DNA of 64,000 nucleotides from Arthrobacter sp. EM1. Its GTDB lineage: Bacteria > Actinomycetota > Actinomycetes > Actinomycetales > Micrococcaceae. The notes below the pieces were generated by a model, which made no database searches, was not told the origin of the DNA, and was given only the letters and a program-made list of their open reading frames with translations. The stretch is taken from positions 2,976,001 through 3,040,000 of the forward strand of contig NZ_CP124836.1 in the NCBI RefSeq assembly GCF_029964055.1, written 5' to 3'. Every line of letters starts with the position of its first letter. Within the stretch, counting starts at the first letter, position 1. Position numbers and translations under genes: made by a program. This document shows positions 32,029 through 39,930 of the stretch, piece by piece.

Positions 32029-32972
32029 CGGCCCAAAACCAGTTAACCGGCCGCGCCCGACGCATCGGACGCGGCCTGGCCGTGTCCGCCGCGACCGGAG
32101 CCGCCACCGGCGCCGTCGCCGCCGGGTACGGGCTCTGGGAAAAGAACCAGTTTGTTGTGCGCGAAGAGACCCTGCCGATCCTCCCGGCCGGGTACGGTCC
32201 CATCCGTGTGCTGCACCTGAGCGATATCCACTTTGTCCCCGGACAGCACCGCAAGGCAGCGTGGCTGTCCTCGCTGGCCGGCCTGGAACCGGACCTGGTG
32301 GTGAACACCGGCGACAACCTCAGCCACGTCAACGCGGTGGACCCGCTTTTGGACTCGCTGCGTCCGCTGCTGAAGTTTCCCGGAGTCTTCGTCCCGGGGT
32401 CCAATGATTACTTCGCCCCGCGGCTGAAGAACCCGGCGTCGTATTTCCTGGGACCCTCCTCGAGCCCCAAGGGGCCGACCAAACTGGATTGGCCACGGCT
32501 GCGTTCGGGCTTTGGGATGGGCGGCTGGCTGGACTTGACCAACCGCTGCCAGTCCCTGGTGGTCAAAGGCTTGCGTCTTGACTTCTCCGGCGTCGACGAT
32601 CCGCACCTGGGCCTTGAACGGTACGCCGGCTGGCCCCGCGGCACTAGGGGCCAGGATGCCAAACCGCACCTCCGGGTCGCGGTCATCCACGCCCCATACC
32701 AGCGCGTCCTGGACCACTTCACCGAGGACGGCGCCGATCTCCTGCTGGCCGGGCATACCCATGGCGGCCAGATCTGCCTGCCGGGGTTCGGTGCCCTCGT
32801 CGTCAACTGCGACCTCCCGACCTGGCGCGCCAAGGGCCTGCATGACTGGAACAGCAAGGGACGCACGACGCCGGTAAACGTCTCCGGCGGTATCGGCACC
32901 TCGCGCTTTGCCCCGGTCCGGATCGCCTGCAAGCCTGAAGCCGTGTTGCTGACGCTTACTGCGCAGCCCTGA
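32025..32972 (+). CDS. Membrane-anchored metallophosphoesterase
   Basis: 315 aa from GTG overlapping the ponA stop. The calcineurin-like metal ligands are visible: HLSDIHFVP (D-x-H), NTGDN, GSNDYF in place of the usual GNHD, and AGHTHGGQICLPGFG. An N-terminal Gly/Ala helix suggests a membrane anchor, as in YkuE/YaeI-type phosphodiesterases acting on lipid or UDP-sugar intermediates. M. tuberculosis Rv3683 is the positional equivalent directly after ponA2. A role in envelope metabolism is inference from this coupling. Confidence 0.88.
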   Translation: MTAQNQLTGRARRIGRGLAVSAATGAATGAVAAGYGLWEKNQFVVREETLPILPAGYGPIRVLHLSDIHFVPGQHRKAAWLSSLAGLEPDLVVNTGDNLSHVNAVDPLLDSLRPLLKFPGVFVPGSNDYFAPRLKNPASYFLGPSSSPKGPTKLDWPRLRSGFGMGGWLDLTNRCQSLVVKGLRLDFSGVDDPHLGLERYAGWPRGTRGQDAKPHLRVAVIHAPYQRVLDHFTEDGADLLLAGHTHGGQICLPGFGALVVNCDLPTWRAKGLHDWNSKGRTTPVNVSGGIGTSRFAPVRIACKPEAVLLTLTAQP

Positions 32973-32992
32973 GCCCGAGCCTCCGCCGCGCA

Positions 32993-33178
32993 GTGGACAT
33001 GCCCGCCGGCAGCCTTCCCGGCTGGACATAATGGGCATATGTCCACCCTTCGCGCGCAGGAGTGGACATGCGCCGAGGGAAGCGCGGATTGTGTCCGCTC
33101 TCCGCGCCCGGAAGTGGACATGTCCGGTGGGGCAGCGGGGTTGATGTCCACTTTCAGCAGCCACGGGTGGACATGTCC
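32993..33178. repeat. GGACATG-element array B (largest)
   Basis: This fills most of the 375-bp gap 32973-33347. It contains about eight copies in alternating orientation: GTGGACAT at 32993, 33062, 33114 and 33167 and its complement ATGTCCAC at 33039 and 33144, plus weaker copies at 33023 and 33092. The copies at 33114-33125 and 33167-33178 are extended to GTGGACATGTCC. TGGACATA (33023-33030) and TATGTCCA (33038-33045) form a perfect 8-bp dyad with 7-bp spacer. The rest of the gap holds only the ABC promoter region. Confidence 0.85.
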
Positions 33179-33347
33179 CTGACGGGCCAAGCACCGTCCG
33201 AGCATTGCGGAACGTAATTACTGGACGAAATCCTGCCCTCCGCCGGTGTCCATGTGAACCGGCTCACGCAATGGCCTAGGGTAGTTGCTACAGGAAACTA
33301 CATCCAGTTGCGCCGGCCCGCTGCCGTCGCGTGTGAAGAAGTCAGGC

Positions 33348-35180
33348 ATGGCCCAGCAGACCTCATTTTTCTCCTCCATCAGCCGCCTTTACCCCCACGT
33401 TCAGCCGATTATTCCGCGGCTGGCCCTGGGCCTGCTTTCCGCCTTGCTGGCAAGCCTGGTGGCTCTGGCCATCCCCCAGGTGCTGCGGGTGCTGATCAAC
33501 CAGTCCCTCCGGCCCGGCGGGAGTGCGGACGCAGTCTGGATCGCTTCCCTCGTTATTCTGGGCCTGGGCATAGCTGAAGCCGGCCTGGTAGCCCTGCGGC
33601 GGCAATTCGTGATCAACCCGGCCACCACTGTTGAGACCCGAATGCGGGTGTCCCTCTACGACCATCTGCAGGATCTGACAGTTTCCTTCCACGAACGCTG
33701 GGGCTCCGGTCAGCTGCTCTCCCGCGCCATGACGGACCTGAACTTCCTGCGCCGTTGGATGGCCTTCGGCGCCATTATGCTCGTGGTCACCACCCTGACG
33801 GTGGTGATCGGCGTTGTGGTGATGTTCACGATGAGCTGGCAGCTGGCCCTGATTTTCCTCGCCGCCGCAGTGCCGCTTATGATCAACGGTTTCCGTTTCC
33901 GCACCCGCTTCAGCAAGGTGGCGCGCCGCAGCGCGGACCAGGCCGGCGACCTCGCCACCACTGTCGAGGAATCGGTCCACGGGATCCGGGTGCTCAAGGC
34001 ATTCGGCCGCAGCCGCGAGGCGTTGGAGAATTTCAACGAGCAGGCCGAAGGCCTCCGCCAGACGGAGATAGTTAAGGCCAAGCACCTGGCTACCTTCAGC
34101 CTGGTGGTCACCCTGCTGCCCGAGCTCGCCCTCGGCGCCGGCCTCGTCGCCGGTCTTATGCTCGCCTCCACCGGCGCGCTGAGCATCGGCGCCCTGGTGG
34201 CGTTCTTCGCCACCGCTGCCGTCATCGCCACTCCGGTGGAGTTCAGCGGCTTGCTTCTGGCCATGGCCCTGACCGCCAAGACGGCCGTGGACCGGCACTT
34301 TGAGGTGATGGACTCGGTGAACACCATCACCAGTCCCGAACATCCCCGCCGCCCCGAGGCCCTGACCGGCGCCCTGCGCTTCAACAGCGCCGGGTTCGCC
34401 TATGAGGACGCCCCGGACAAACCGATCCTCCGGAACATCAATCTTGACATCAGGCCCGGCGAAACGATGGCACTGGTGGGGATCACGGGCAGCGGCAAAA
34501 GCGCCTTGCTCCAGCTGGTGCCCCGGCTGCACGACGTCACCGCCGGTTCCATCACCATCGACGGGGTCGATCTGCGCGAATTCAGCGTCGAGGAGCTACG
34601 CACGGTTGTCGCCGTCGCCTTCGAGGACACCACCTTGTTCTCCAGCTCGGTCCGTGACAACGTGATGCTCGGCGCACCGGAAAACCACACGGCCGAGCGC
34701 CGCGAGGAGGCCCTCGCGGAGGCCCTCGACGTCGCCCAGGCCCACTTCGTATACTCGCTGCCGGACGGGCTCGACACCCTGATCGGCGAGGAGGGGCTCA
34801 GCCTCTCCGGCGGCCAGCGGCAGCGGCTCGCCCTGGCCCGCGCCATCGCTGCCGGGCCAAAGGTCCTGGTCCTGGACGACCCGCTCTCTGCCCTTGACGT
34901 CAACACCGAGGAACGAGTCGAGACCCGGTTGCGCGAGGTGCTCGCCGACACCACCACCCTGATCGTGGCCCACCGGCCGTCCACCGTGGCGCTGGCGGAC
35001 CGGGTGGCGCTGCTGGAGGACGGCGGGATCGCCGCCGTCGGAACCCACACCGAACTGCTCGCGGCGAACCGCCACTACCGGCATGTGATCGCCAGCCTCG
35101 ACCCGGAGCCCCGGGACCTGGACTCCGATCTGGTGGACTCGGACCTGACAAGCCTCAACGAAGAGGAGGTTTCCCGATGA
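33348..35180 (+). CDS. ABC exporter half-transporter, subunit 1 (ABC1-type membrane domain + ATPase)
   Basis: 610 aa from ATG 33348. Six membrane segments (about 20-310) precede an ATPase domain with Walker [10 protein letters not shown], the canonical signature LSGGQ and Walker [12 protein letters not shown]. The residue after the Walker B Asp is Asp rather than the catalytic Glu, so this subunit contributes the degenerate ATP site of a heterodimer. It overlaps the second half-transporter by 4 bp. The substrate is unknown; such pairs export drugs, lipids or peptides. Confidence 0.92.
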   Translation: MAQQTSFFSSISRLYPHVQPIIPRLALGLLSALLASLVALAIPQVLRVLINQSLRPGGSADAVWIASLVILGLGIAEAGLVALRRQFVINPATTVETRMRVSLYDHLQDLTVSFHERWGSGQLLSRAMTDLNFLRRWMAFGAIMLVVTTLTVVIGVVVMFTMSWQLALIFLAAAVPLMINGFRFRTRFSKVARRSADQAGDLATTVEESVHGIRVLKAFGRSREALENFNEQAEGLRQTEIVKAKHLATFSLVVTLLPELALGAGLVAGLMLASTGALSIGALVAFFATAAVIATPVEFSGLLLAMALTAKTAVDRHFEVMDSVNTITSPEHPRRPEALTGALRFNSAGFAYEDAPDKPILRNINLDIRPGETMALVGITGSGKSALLQLVPRLHDVTAGSITIDGVDLREFSVEELRTVVAVAFEDTTLFSSSVRDNVMLGAPENHTAERREEALAEALDVAQAHFVYSLPDGLDTLIGEEGLSLSGGQRQRLALARAIAAGPKVLVLDDPLSALDVNTEERVETRLREVLADTTTLIVAHRPSTVALADRVALLEDGGIAAVGTHTELLAANRHYRHVIASLDPEPRDLDSDLVDSDLTSLNEEEVSR

Positions 35181-37006
35181 GCAGCACAACTTTCGGCACC
35201 GCGAACGAGGACAACGCGCACCTGTCCAGGACCGAGAGCAAGACGGTGCGCCGCCGGTCCCTGGTCCTGCTTGGTTCGCTGATCCGCCCGGTCCGACGGC
35301 GGTTCTGGCTGACCATTGCCGCCGTGGTGCTGTCCCAGGCCGCACGGGTCGCCGGGCCGGCGCTGATCGCATTCGGCATCGACGGAGCCCTGCCGGCCCT
35401 GACTGCGGGCGACAACCTTCCGCTCCTGTTCACCGGCGCAGCCTACCTCGCAGCCGCCGTTGCGACGGCGGGCCTCACCGCCGTGTACGTGACCTCGACC
35501 GCACGGCTGAGCCAGGCGATGTTGCTCGACCTCCGGGTCCGGGTCTTCCGGCACACCCAGCGGCTCAGCCTCGAATTCCACGAAAAGTACACCTCGGGGC
35601 GCATCATCGCCCGCCAGACCTCGGACCTTGAGGCGCTGCGCGAACTCCTGGATTCCGGAATCAGCTCCCTGTCCTCGGGGATCCTGTTTATGCTCTTCAC
35701 CGCGGTGACGGTGTTCGCCCTCGACTGGCGCAGCGGCCTGCTGATTCTGGCCGCAGGGCTGCCGATGTTCTTGCTGGCCCGCTGGTACCAGAAACACTCT
35801 CAGATCGCATTCCGTGAATCCCGCGCCGTCTCGGCCCGCCTGATTGTCCATTTTGTCGAAACCATGACCGGAATCCGGGCGGTCAAGGCCTTTCGGAAGG
35901 AACGCGACAACGCCGCACGGTATGCCGAACTCTCCGAGGACTACCGCCAGGTCACGGTCCGGTCCATCAATCTCAGCGGCATCTTCCAGCCCGGCCTGGT
36001 GCTGATCGGCAATGTCTGCGTCGCCGTCGTCCTGCTGCTCGGCGGTTTCCGGGTGCTCGGCGGAGACCTTGCCGTCGGTGTGCTGCTGGCCCTGATCCTG
36101 TCCACTAAACGCTTCTTCCAGCCGGTGGACCAGATGGCCATGTTCTACAACTCCTTCCAGAGCGCCCAGGCGGCGCTGGAGAAGGTCTCCGGGCTGCTCG
36201 AGGAGGTCCCCACCGTCCGGCCGCCCAAAAACCCGGTGGCCCTGCACCGGGCCAAGGGCACCATCGACTTCAACGGCGCCGAGTTCCGCTACGGCACCGG
36301 GCCCCTCATCATTCCCACCCTGGATCTGCATATTCCTGCCGGCCAGACGGTGGCCCTGGTGGGCCAAACCGGTGCCGGAAAATCCACCCTTGCTAAGCTG
36401 ATCGCCCGCTTCTACGACGTCTCCGCGGGCTCCCTGACGCTAGACGGCGTGGATCTGCGGGAGCTGACGACGGCGGACCTGCGGCGCAACGTCGTGATGG
36501 TCACCCAGGAGGCGTTCCTGTTCAGCGGCTCCGTGGCGGACAATATCGCCCTGGGGCGTCCCACGGCCTCCCGGGATGAGATCGAAGCCGCCGCCAGGGC
36601 GGTAGGCGCGCACGATTTCATCCTGGCGCTTCCGGAAGGCTACGACACGGACGTCAACAAACGCGGCGGCCGGGTTTCGGCCGGTCAGCGCCAACTGATC
36701 AGCTTCGCCCGGGCGTTCCTGGCCCGCCCTGCCGTGCTGATCCTGGACGAGGCCACGTCTTCGCTGGACATCCCCTCCGAACGCCTCGTGCAGGCCGGCC
36801 TCGCGGGTCTGCTGCAGGGGGCCGGGACGGACTCCGGCCGGACCGCCCTTATCATCGCGCACCGCCTGTCCACGGTGGAAACCGCCGACCGGGTGCTGGT
36901 GGTCCAGGACGGGCGGGTAGTCGAGGACGGCACCCCGGCGGAGCTAATCGGCGGCGGCGGACGCTTTGCCCGGCTCCACGGTGCCTGGAAGGATTCGCTG
37001 GTCTAG
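35177..37006 (+). CDS. ABC exporter half-transporter, subunit 2
   Basis: 609 aa. GAGGAGG precedes the ATG, which overlaps the previous stop (ATGA). Six membrane segments are followed by an ATPase with Walker [10 protein letters not shown] and a complete Walker B with catalytic Glu ([11 protein letters not shown]). Its signature motif is altered to VSAGQ. The altered signature here and the missing Glu in subunit 1 belong to the same composite site, exactly as in asymmetric exporters such as TM287/288. The two products therefore probably form an obligate heterodimer. Confidence 0.92.
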   Translation: MSSTTFGTANEDNAHLSRTESKTVRRRSLVLLGSLIRPVRRRFWLTIAAVVLSQAARVAGPALIAFGIDGALPALTAGDNLPLLFTGAAYLAAAVATAGLTAVYVTSTARLSQAMLLDLRVRVFRHTQRLSLEFHEKYTSGRIIARQTSDLEALRELLDSGISSLSSGILFMLFTAVTVFALDWRSGLLILAAGLPMFLLARWYQKHSQIAFRESRAVSARLIVHFVETMTGIRAVKAFRKERDNAARYAELSEDYRQVTVRSINLSGIFQPGLVLIGNVCVAVVLLLGGFRVLGGDLAVGVLLALILSTKRFFQPVDQMAMFYNSFQSAQAALEKVSGLLEEVPTVRPPKNPVALHRAKGTIDFNGAEFRYGTGPLIIPTLDLHIPAGQTVALVGQTGAGKSTLAKLIARFYDVSAGSLTLDGVDLRELTTADLRRNVVMVTQEAFLFSGSVADNIALGRPTASRDEIEAAARAVGAHDFILALPEGYDTDVNKRGGRVSAGQRQLISFARAFLARPAVLILDEATSSLDIPSERLVQAGLAGLLQGAGTDSGRTALIIAHRLSTVETADRVLVVQDGRVVEDGTPAELIGGGGRFARLHGAWKDSLV

Positions 37007-37094
37007 CCCTTCGGCGCAACGAGACCCGCGGTTCGATTTCGCATCCGGGGCCACCATCGGATAGTCTTGTGAAGTTGCTTTTGAAGTAACGGAT

Positions 37095-37171
37095 CGGGAT
37101 GTGGCGCAGCTTGGTAGCGCGCGTCGTTCGGGACGACGAGGTCGCAGGTTCAAATCCTGTCATCCCGACCA
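37095..37171 (+). tRNA. tRNA-Pro (anticodon CGG)
   Basis: 77 nt with CCA encoded. Acceptor CGGGATG pairs with CATCCCG, the D-stem is GCGC/GCGC, and the anticodon stem CGTCG/CGACG has loop TTCGGGA giving anticodon CGG for CCG codons. T-stem GCAGG/CCTGT has loop TTCAAAT. Confidence 0.97.
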
Positions 37172-37177
37172 ATAAAC

Positions 37178-37207
37178 AAGAGGGTCTTCCAACTGGAAGG
37201 CCCTCTT
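37178..37207 (+). terminator. Stem-loop terminator after tRNA-Pro
   Basis: A 13-bp stem with one G-T pair, AAGAGGGTCTTCC (37178-37190) and GGAAGGCCCTCTT (37195-37207), with a 4-nt loop and followed by GTTGT, 7 bp after the tRNA. Confidence 0.85.
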
Positions 37208-37271
37208 GTTGTATGTGTCCGGAATGTGAAACCCGACCGGGGGCGGGTGACGGGGATCGGGTGACAAAACA

Positions 37272-37302
37272 ATGGCTCCGGGACATCGTGCCCCGGAGCC
37301 AT
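37272..37302 (-). terminator. Intrinsic terminator of the secreted-peptide gene
   Basis: A perfect 11-bp stem ATGGCTCCGGG/CCCGGAGCCAT (37272-37282/37292-37302). Read on the minus strand it is followed by TGTTTTGT and lies 15 bp after the peptide gene stop. This gives the small gene a dedicated transcription end. Confidence 0.88.
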
Positions 37303-37316
37303 CGAAGTGCCGCTGG

Positions 37317-37532
37317 CTACATCGGATCGGGCCAGTTGCCGACGTTGGTCGAGTAGACCATCGGATCTGGCCAGTTACCCACGGCCTGCGGTGCATTCAT
37401 CGGGTCAGGCCAGTTGCCAACTGCCGTGACGCTGGTCCCAGCGGCGAAACCGGCAGACAGAACTGCCGGAGCGGCGGCGGTGAATGCCAGTGCGCCCGCC
37501 AGGATGGCGCCGGCAGCAATTTTCTTCAACAT
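37317..37532 (-). CDS. Secreted repeat-peptide precursor (three VGNWPDPM copies), candidate pheromone
   Basis: 71 aa. ATG at 37532 has GAGGA five bases upstream, preferred over an in-frame TTG four codons earlier. MLKKIAAGAILAGALAFTAA is a Sec signal peptide with AxA-type sites near residues 25-35. The mature part is essentially three copies of VGNWPDPM separated by five-residue linkers (NAPQA, VYSTN), an exact 13-residue period, the last copy ending at the stop codon. The copies are identical in protein but differ at synonymous positions. It is divergent from an XRE-TPR regulator. I know no described family; a multi-copy signalling peptide is inferred. Confidence 0.85.
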   Translation of the reverse strand: MLKKIAAGAILAGALAFTAAAPAVLSAGFAAGTSVTAVGNWPDPMNAPQAVGNWPDPMVYSTNVGNWPDPM

Positions 37533-37589
37533 AGAGTTCCTCAATACGAGTTGGGGTCCTTACCAAGTCAGCACTACCCTTGTTGACAT

Positions 37590-37622
37590 ACATTGTAAAA
37601 TGTTTTCCACAGAGCCTGTCAA
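37590..37622 (-). promoter_or_regulatory. Promoter and candidate operator of the peptide gene
   Basis: On the minus strand there is a -35 TTGACA (37622-37617) and, after a somewhat long 19-bp spacer, a -10 TACAAT (37597-37592). The dyad ACATT-GTAA-AATGT (37590-37603) overlaps the -10, well placed as an operator for the adjacent HTH regulator. A related sequence, TTTAGTACAAA, lies at the other end near the regulator's own start. The leader would be about 50 nt. Confidence 0.55.
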
Positions 37623-37661
37623 GCATTTAGTACAAAGAGTGTCCGGAATGAGGAGGTATCC

Positions 37662-38954
37662 GTGGGGAACGGATTCGGTGAGAAGCTCCGAGCGGAACGG
37701 CTCGAGCGTGGCCTGACGCAGGCGGAACTGGGCCGCAATCTGTACTCTCCCAGCTATATCTCCCTCTTGGAGACCGGCCGCCGCGAACCGACCGCGGACG
37801 TGATCGAGGAACTCGCCCGGCGGCTGGAACTGGCACCTAAGGCGCTGGAAGCCTGGAGCCAGCCCGTATCCGTCAGCGACGCCGAATACGTGCTCTCCGG
37901 ACTGTACGCCCGCCAGGCCTGGGACCTGCGGGATTATCCGCTGGCGGCCACCCATGCAGCCGCCGCAGCCCAGATCGCCCTGGAAGCCAAAAACACCAGC
38001 GCCTGGTGGAACATGACCTATATGCAGGCCGAATGCTTGATCAAACAGGGTCAGTGGCAGGAGTGCACGGACATCGTCCAGCGCCTGCTGGATCACCCGA
38101 TGGCCGCCGAGTCGGCAGGCCTGGGCGTGCGGGCAAGGCAGATGCTCGCCGCAGCCTCACAGGGTCAAGGGCAGCTGGCTGCCGCCGTCGGACACGCCCA
38201 GGAAGCGGTGCGGCTCTGCGCACAGCTGCCCAAGGGCTCGACCCTGATCATCGGCGCGCTGCGCGCCCTCATCGGTGCGCTGGCCGAGAGCGGGCGGCTG
38301 GACGAGGCCTGGGAATACTGCCGGGCCATGAACGGGCAGATGGATGACCACTCCATGACCCAACTGGCCGGCGAAGTAGCCTGGGTGATCGGCAACGTGG
38401 CATTTATGCGCCATGACTACACCGAGGGCATCAGGCACCACGAACGTGCCTCCCGGTTGCTCTCCCCCGCCAACGACATCGACCTCTGGGCGCGGTTTAA
38501 CAAAGCTTCCGCGGCCGTCCGGCTGTCCTCCGGCATTGTCGAGCCGGAAACCCTGAGCTCGATCGAGCGCGCCGAGCTGGCGCTCTCAATTGTGGGCGGC
38601 AACAAAACTGACGAACTTGAAGTCGCTTTTATCCGGGCCCGCTGGCTCTACCTGACCGGGGACATCGTGGCCGCAGTCCGGAAACTGCGCGACATCCACG
38701 CCGACAAGGACGCGCTCGCTAAGCACACCGCGGGCGAGGTCTCGCTGCTGCTCGGCAAAGCGCTCAAGGCCGCGGCCGAAGCCGAGGAAGCACTGGTCTA
38801 CCTCGAGGAAGCCCAGAAGGAGTTCAGCGCCGCCGGCGCCTCGGACCGGGTCCAGCAGGCGATGGACGCCGTGCTGGAAATCCGGCTGGCCCAGCGCCGC
38901 GCTCAGGCCGCTGCCTTGGCCGGGACCCAGCACCGCGCGCCCGCGGAGGCCTAG
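37662..38954 (+). CDS. XRE-family HTH regulator with TPR-like C-terminal domain (RRNPP-like)
   Basis: 430 aa from GTG with AGGAGG five bases upstream. Residues 6-62 are a Cro/C1-type helix-turn-helix (LRAERLERGLTQAELG, SPSYISLLETGRREPTADVI). Residues about 75-400 are a continuous array of paired helices with TPR-like pattern (AATHAAAAAQIALEA, NMTYMQAECLIKQGQWQEC, WEYCRAMNGQM). HTH plus TPR is the layout of Rgg/PlcR/PrgX/NprR regulators, which bind imported peptide pheromones. The divergent gene encodes a small secreted repeat peptide. The stop shares CTAG with the convergent purC stop. Confidence 0.88.
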   Translation: MGNGFGEKLRAERLERGLTQAELGRNLYSPSYISLLETGRREPTADVIEELARRLELAPKALEAWSQPVSVSDAEYVLSGLYARQAWDLRDYPLAATHAAAAAQIALEAKNTSAWWNMTYMQAECLIKQGQWQECTDIVQRLLDHPMAAESAGLGVRARQMLAAASQGQGQLAAAVGHAQEAVRLCAQLPKGSTLIIGALRALIGALAESGRLDEAWEYCRAMNGQMDDHSMTQLAGEVAWVIGNVAFMRHDYTEGIRHHERASRLLSPANDIDLWARFNKASAAVRLSSGIVEPETLSSIERAELALSIVGGNKTDELEVAFIRARWLYLTGDIVAAVRKLRDIHADKDALAKHTAGEVSLLLGKALKAAAEAEEALVYLEEAQKEFSAAGASDRVQQAMDAVLEIRLAQRRAQAAALAGTQHRAPAEA

Positions 38955-39928
38955 GCGAACGTCCGGCCGGTGAGCTTTTCGTAGGCCTCGACGTAGCGGC
39001 CACGGGTCCGGACCACAACGTCCGCGGGCAGCGGCGGCGGCGGTGCGTCCGAGGAGCGGTCCCAACCGGATTCCGACGAGGTCAGCCAGTCACGGACGTA
39101 CTGCTTGTCATAGGACGGCTGGGCTTGGCCGGGCTGGTAGGTGGCGGCATCCCAGAACCGTGAGGAATCCGGGGTGAGCACCTCATCGCCGAGGGTGACG
39201 ACGCCGGAACTCGTGTCGACGCCGAATTCCACCTTGGTGTCGGCGAGGACGATGCCGCGCTGACGGGCAATTGCCTCGGCCTTTGTGTAGATCGCCAGCG
39301 TCAGCTCGCGCAGCGAGGAGGCGGCGTCGGCGCCCACGGTTTCCACAACGGCGTCGTAGGTGATGTTCTCATCATGCTCCCCGACCTCGGCCTTCGCTGA
39401 GGGGGTGAAGATAGCCTCCTCGAGCCGGGATCCGTCCACCAGCCCCTCGGGCAGGGGAATGCTGCACACCGTGCGGGACCGCCGGTATTCCTCGAGTCCC
39501 GAGCCGGTGAGGTAACCGCGGGCGATGCATTCGACCGGGAACATCTGCAGTTTTTTACAGATCATCGCGCGGCCCTCCACGGCGGCCGGCACCCCGGCCT
39601 CGACAGTTGACGCGAGCACATGGTGCTCCACGCCGAGCTGCTCGAACCACCACAGGCTCAGCTGGGTCAAAATGCGGCCCTTATCCGGGATCTCGCTGGC
39701 AAGGACGTGATCGTAGGCGCTGATGCGGTCGCTGGCGACGACCAGCACGCAGTCCTGGCCGATGCGCTCCGTGATGGACCCGTCCGCCGGAACGTAGAGG
39801 TCGCGGACCTTCCCCGAGTAGATGTGCTTCCAGCCGGGAAGATCCACCGCGGCGGTGTCCAGGCCGCCGCCCGGGGCGGACGGCGCGGGTTCGGCGGCTT
39901 CCGGCACGCCGGATTCGGAGGTGCTCAT
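38951..39928 (-). CDS. purC: Phosphoribosylaminoimidazole-succinocarboxamide (SAICAR) synthase
   Basis: 325 aa from ATG 39928 (GAAGG upstream), with a TTG two codons earlier as alternative. It has the SAICAR synthetase fold with SGKVRDLY (ATP loop), SDRISAYD and the CIARGYLTGSG segment, and belongs to the longer roughly 300-residue actinobacterial/yeast-type PurC. It condenses CAIR with aspartate in purine synthesis. It follows purD by 2 bp, forming a purD-purC operon. Confidence 0.96.
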   Translation of the reverse strand: MSTSESGVPEAAEPAPSAPGGGLDTAAVDLPGWKHIYSGKVRDLYVPADGSITERIGQDCVLVVASDRISAYDHVLASEIPDKGRILTQLSLWWFEQLGVEHHVLASTVEAGVPAAVEGRAMICKKLQMFPVECIARGYLTGSGLEEYRRSRTVCSIPLPEGLVDGSRLEEAIFTPSAKAEVGEHDENITYDAVVETVGADAASSLRELTLAIYTKAEAIARQRGIVLADTKVEFGVDTSSGVVTLGDEVLTPDSSRFWDAATYQPGQAQPSYDKQYVRDWLTSSESGWDRSSDAPPPPLPADVVVRTRGRYVEAYEKLTGRTFA

Positions 39929-39930
39929 GC

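Noticed and set aside
33363..36367. Long minus-strand frames opposite both ABC subunits (389 and 430 residues)
   Set aside because: They are Gly/Gln/His-rich and without motifs, while both plus-strand genes have full ABC signatures.
37533..37544. TTG start for the repeat peptide four codons upstream
   Set aside because: The TTG would overlap the GAGGA that serves the ATG at 37532, which gives a standard signal peptide beginning MLKK.
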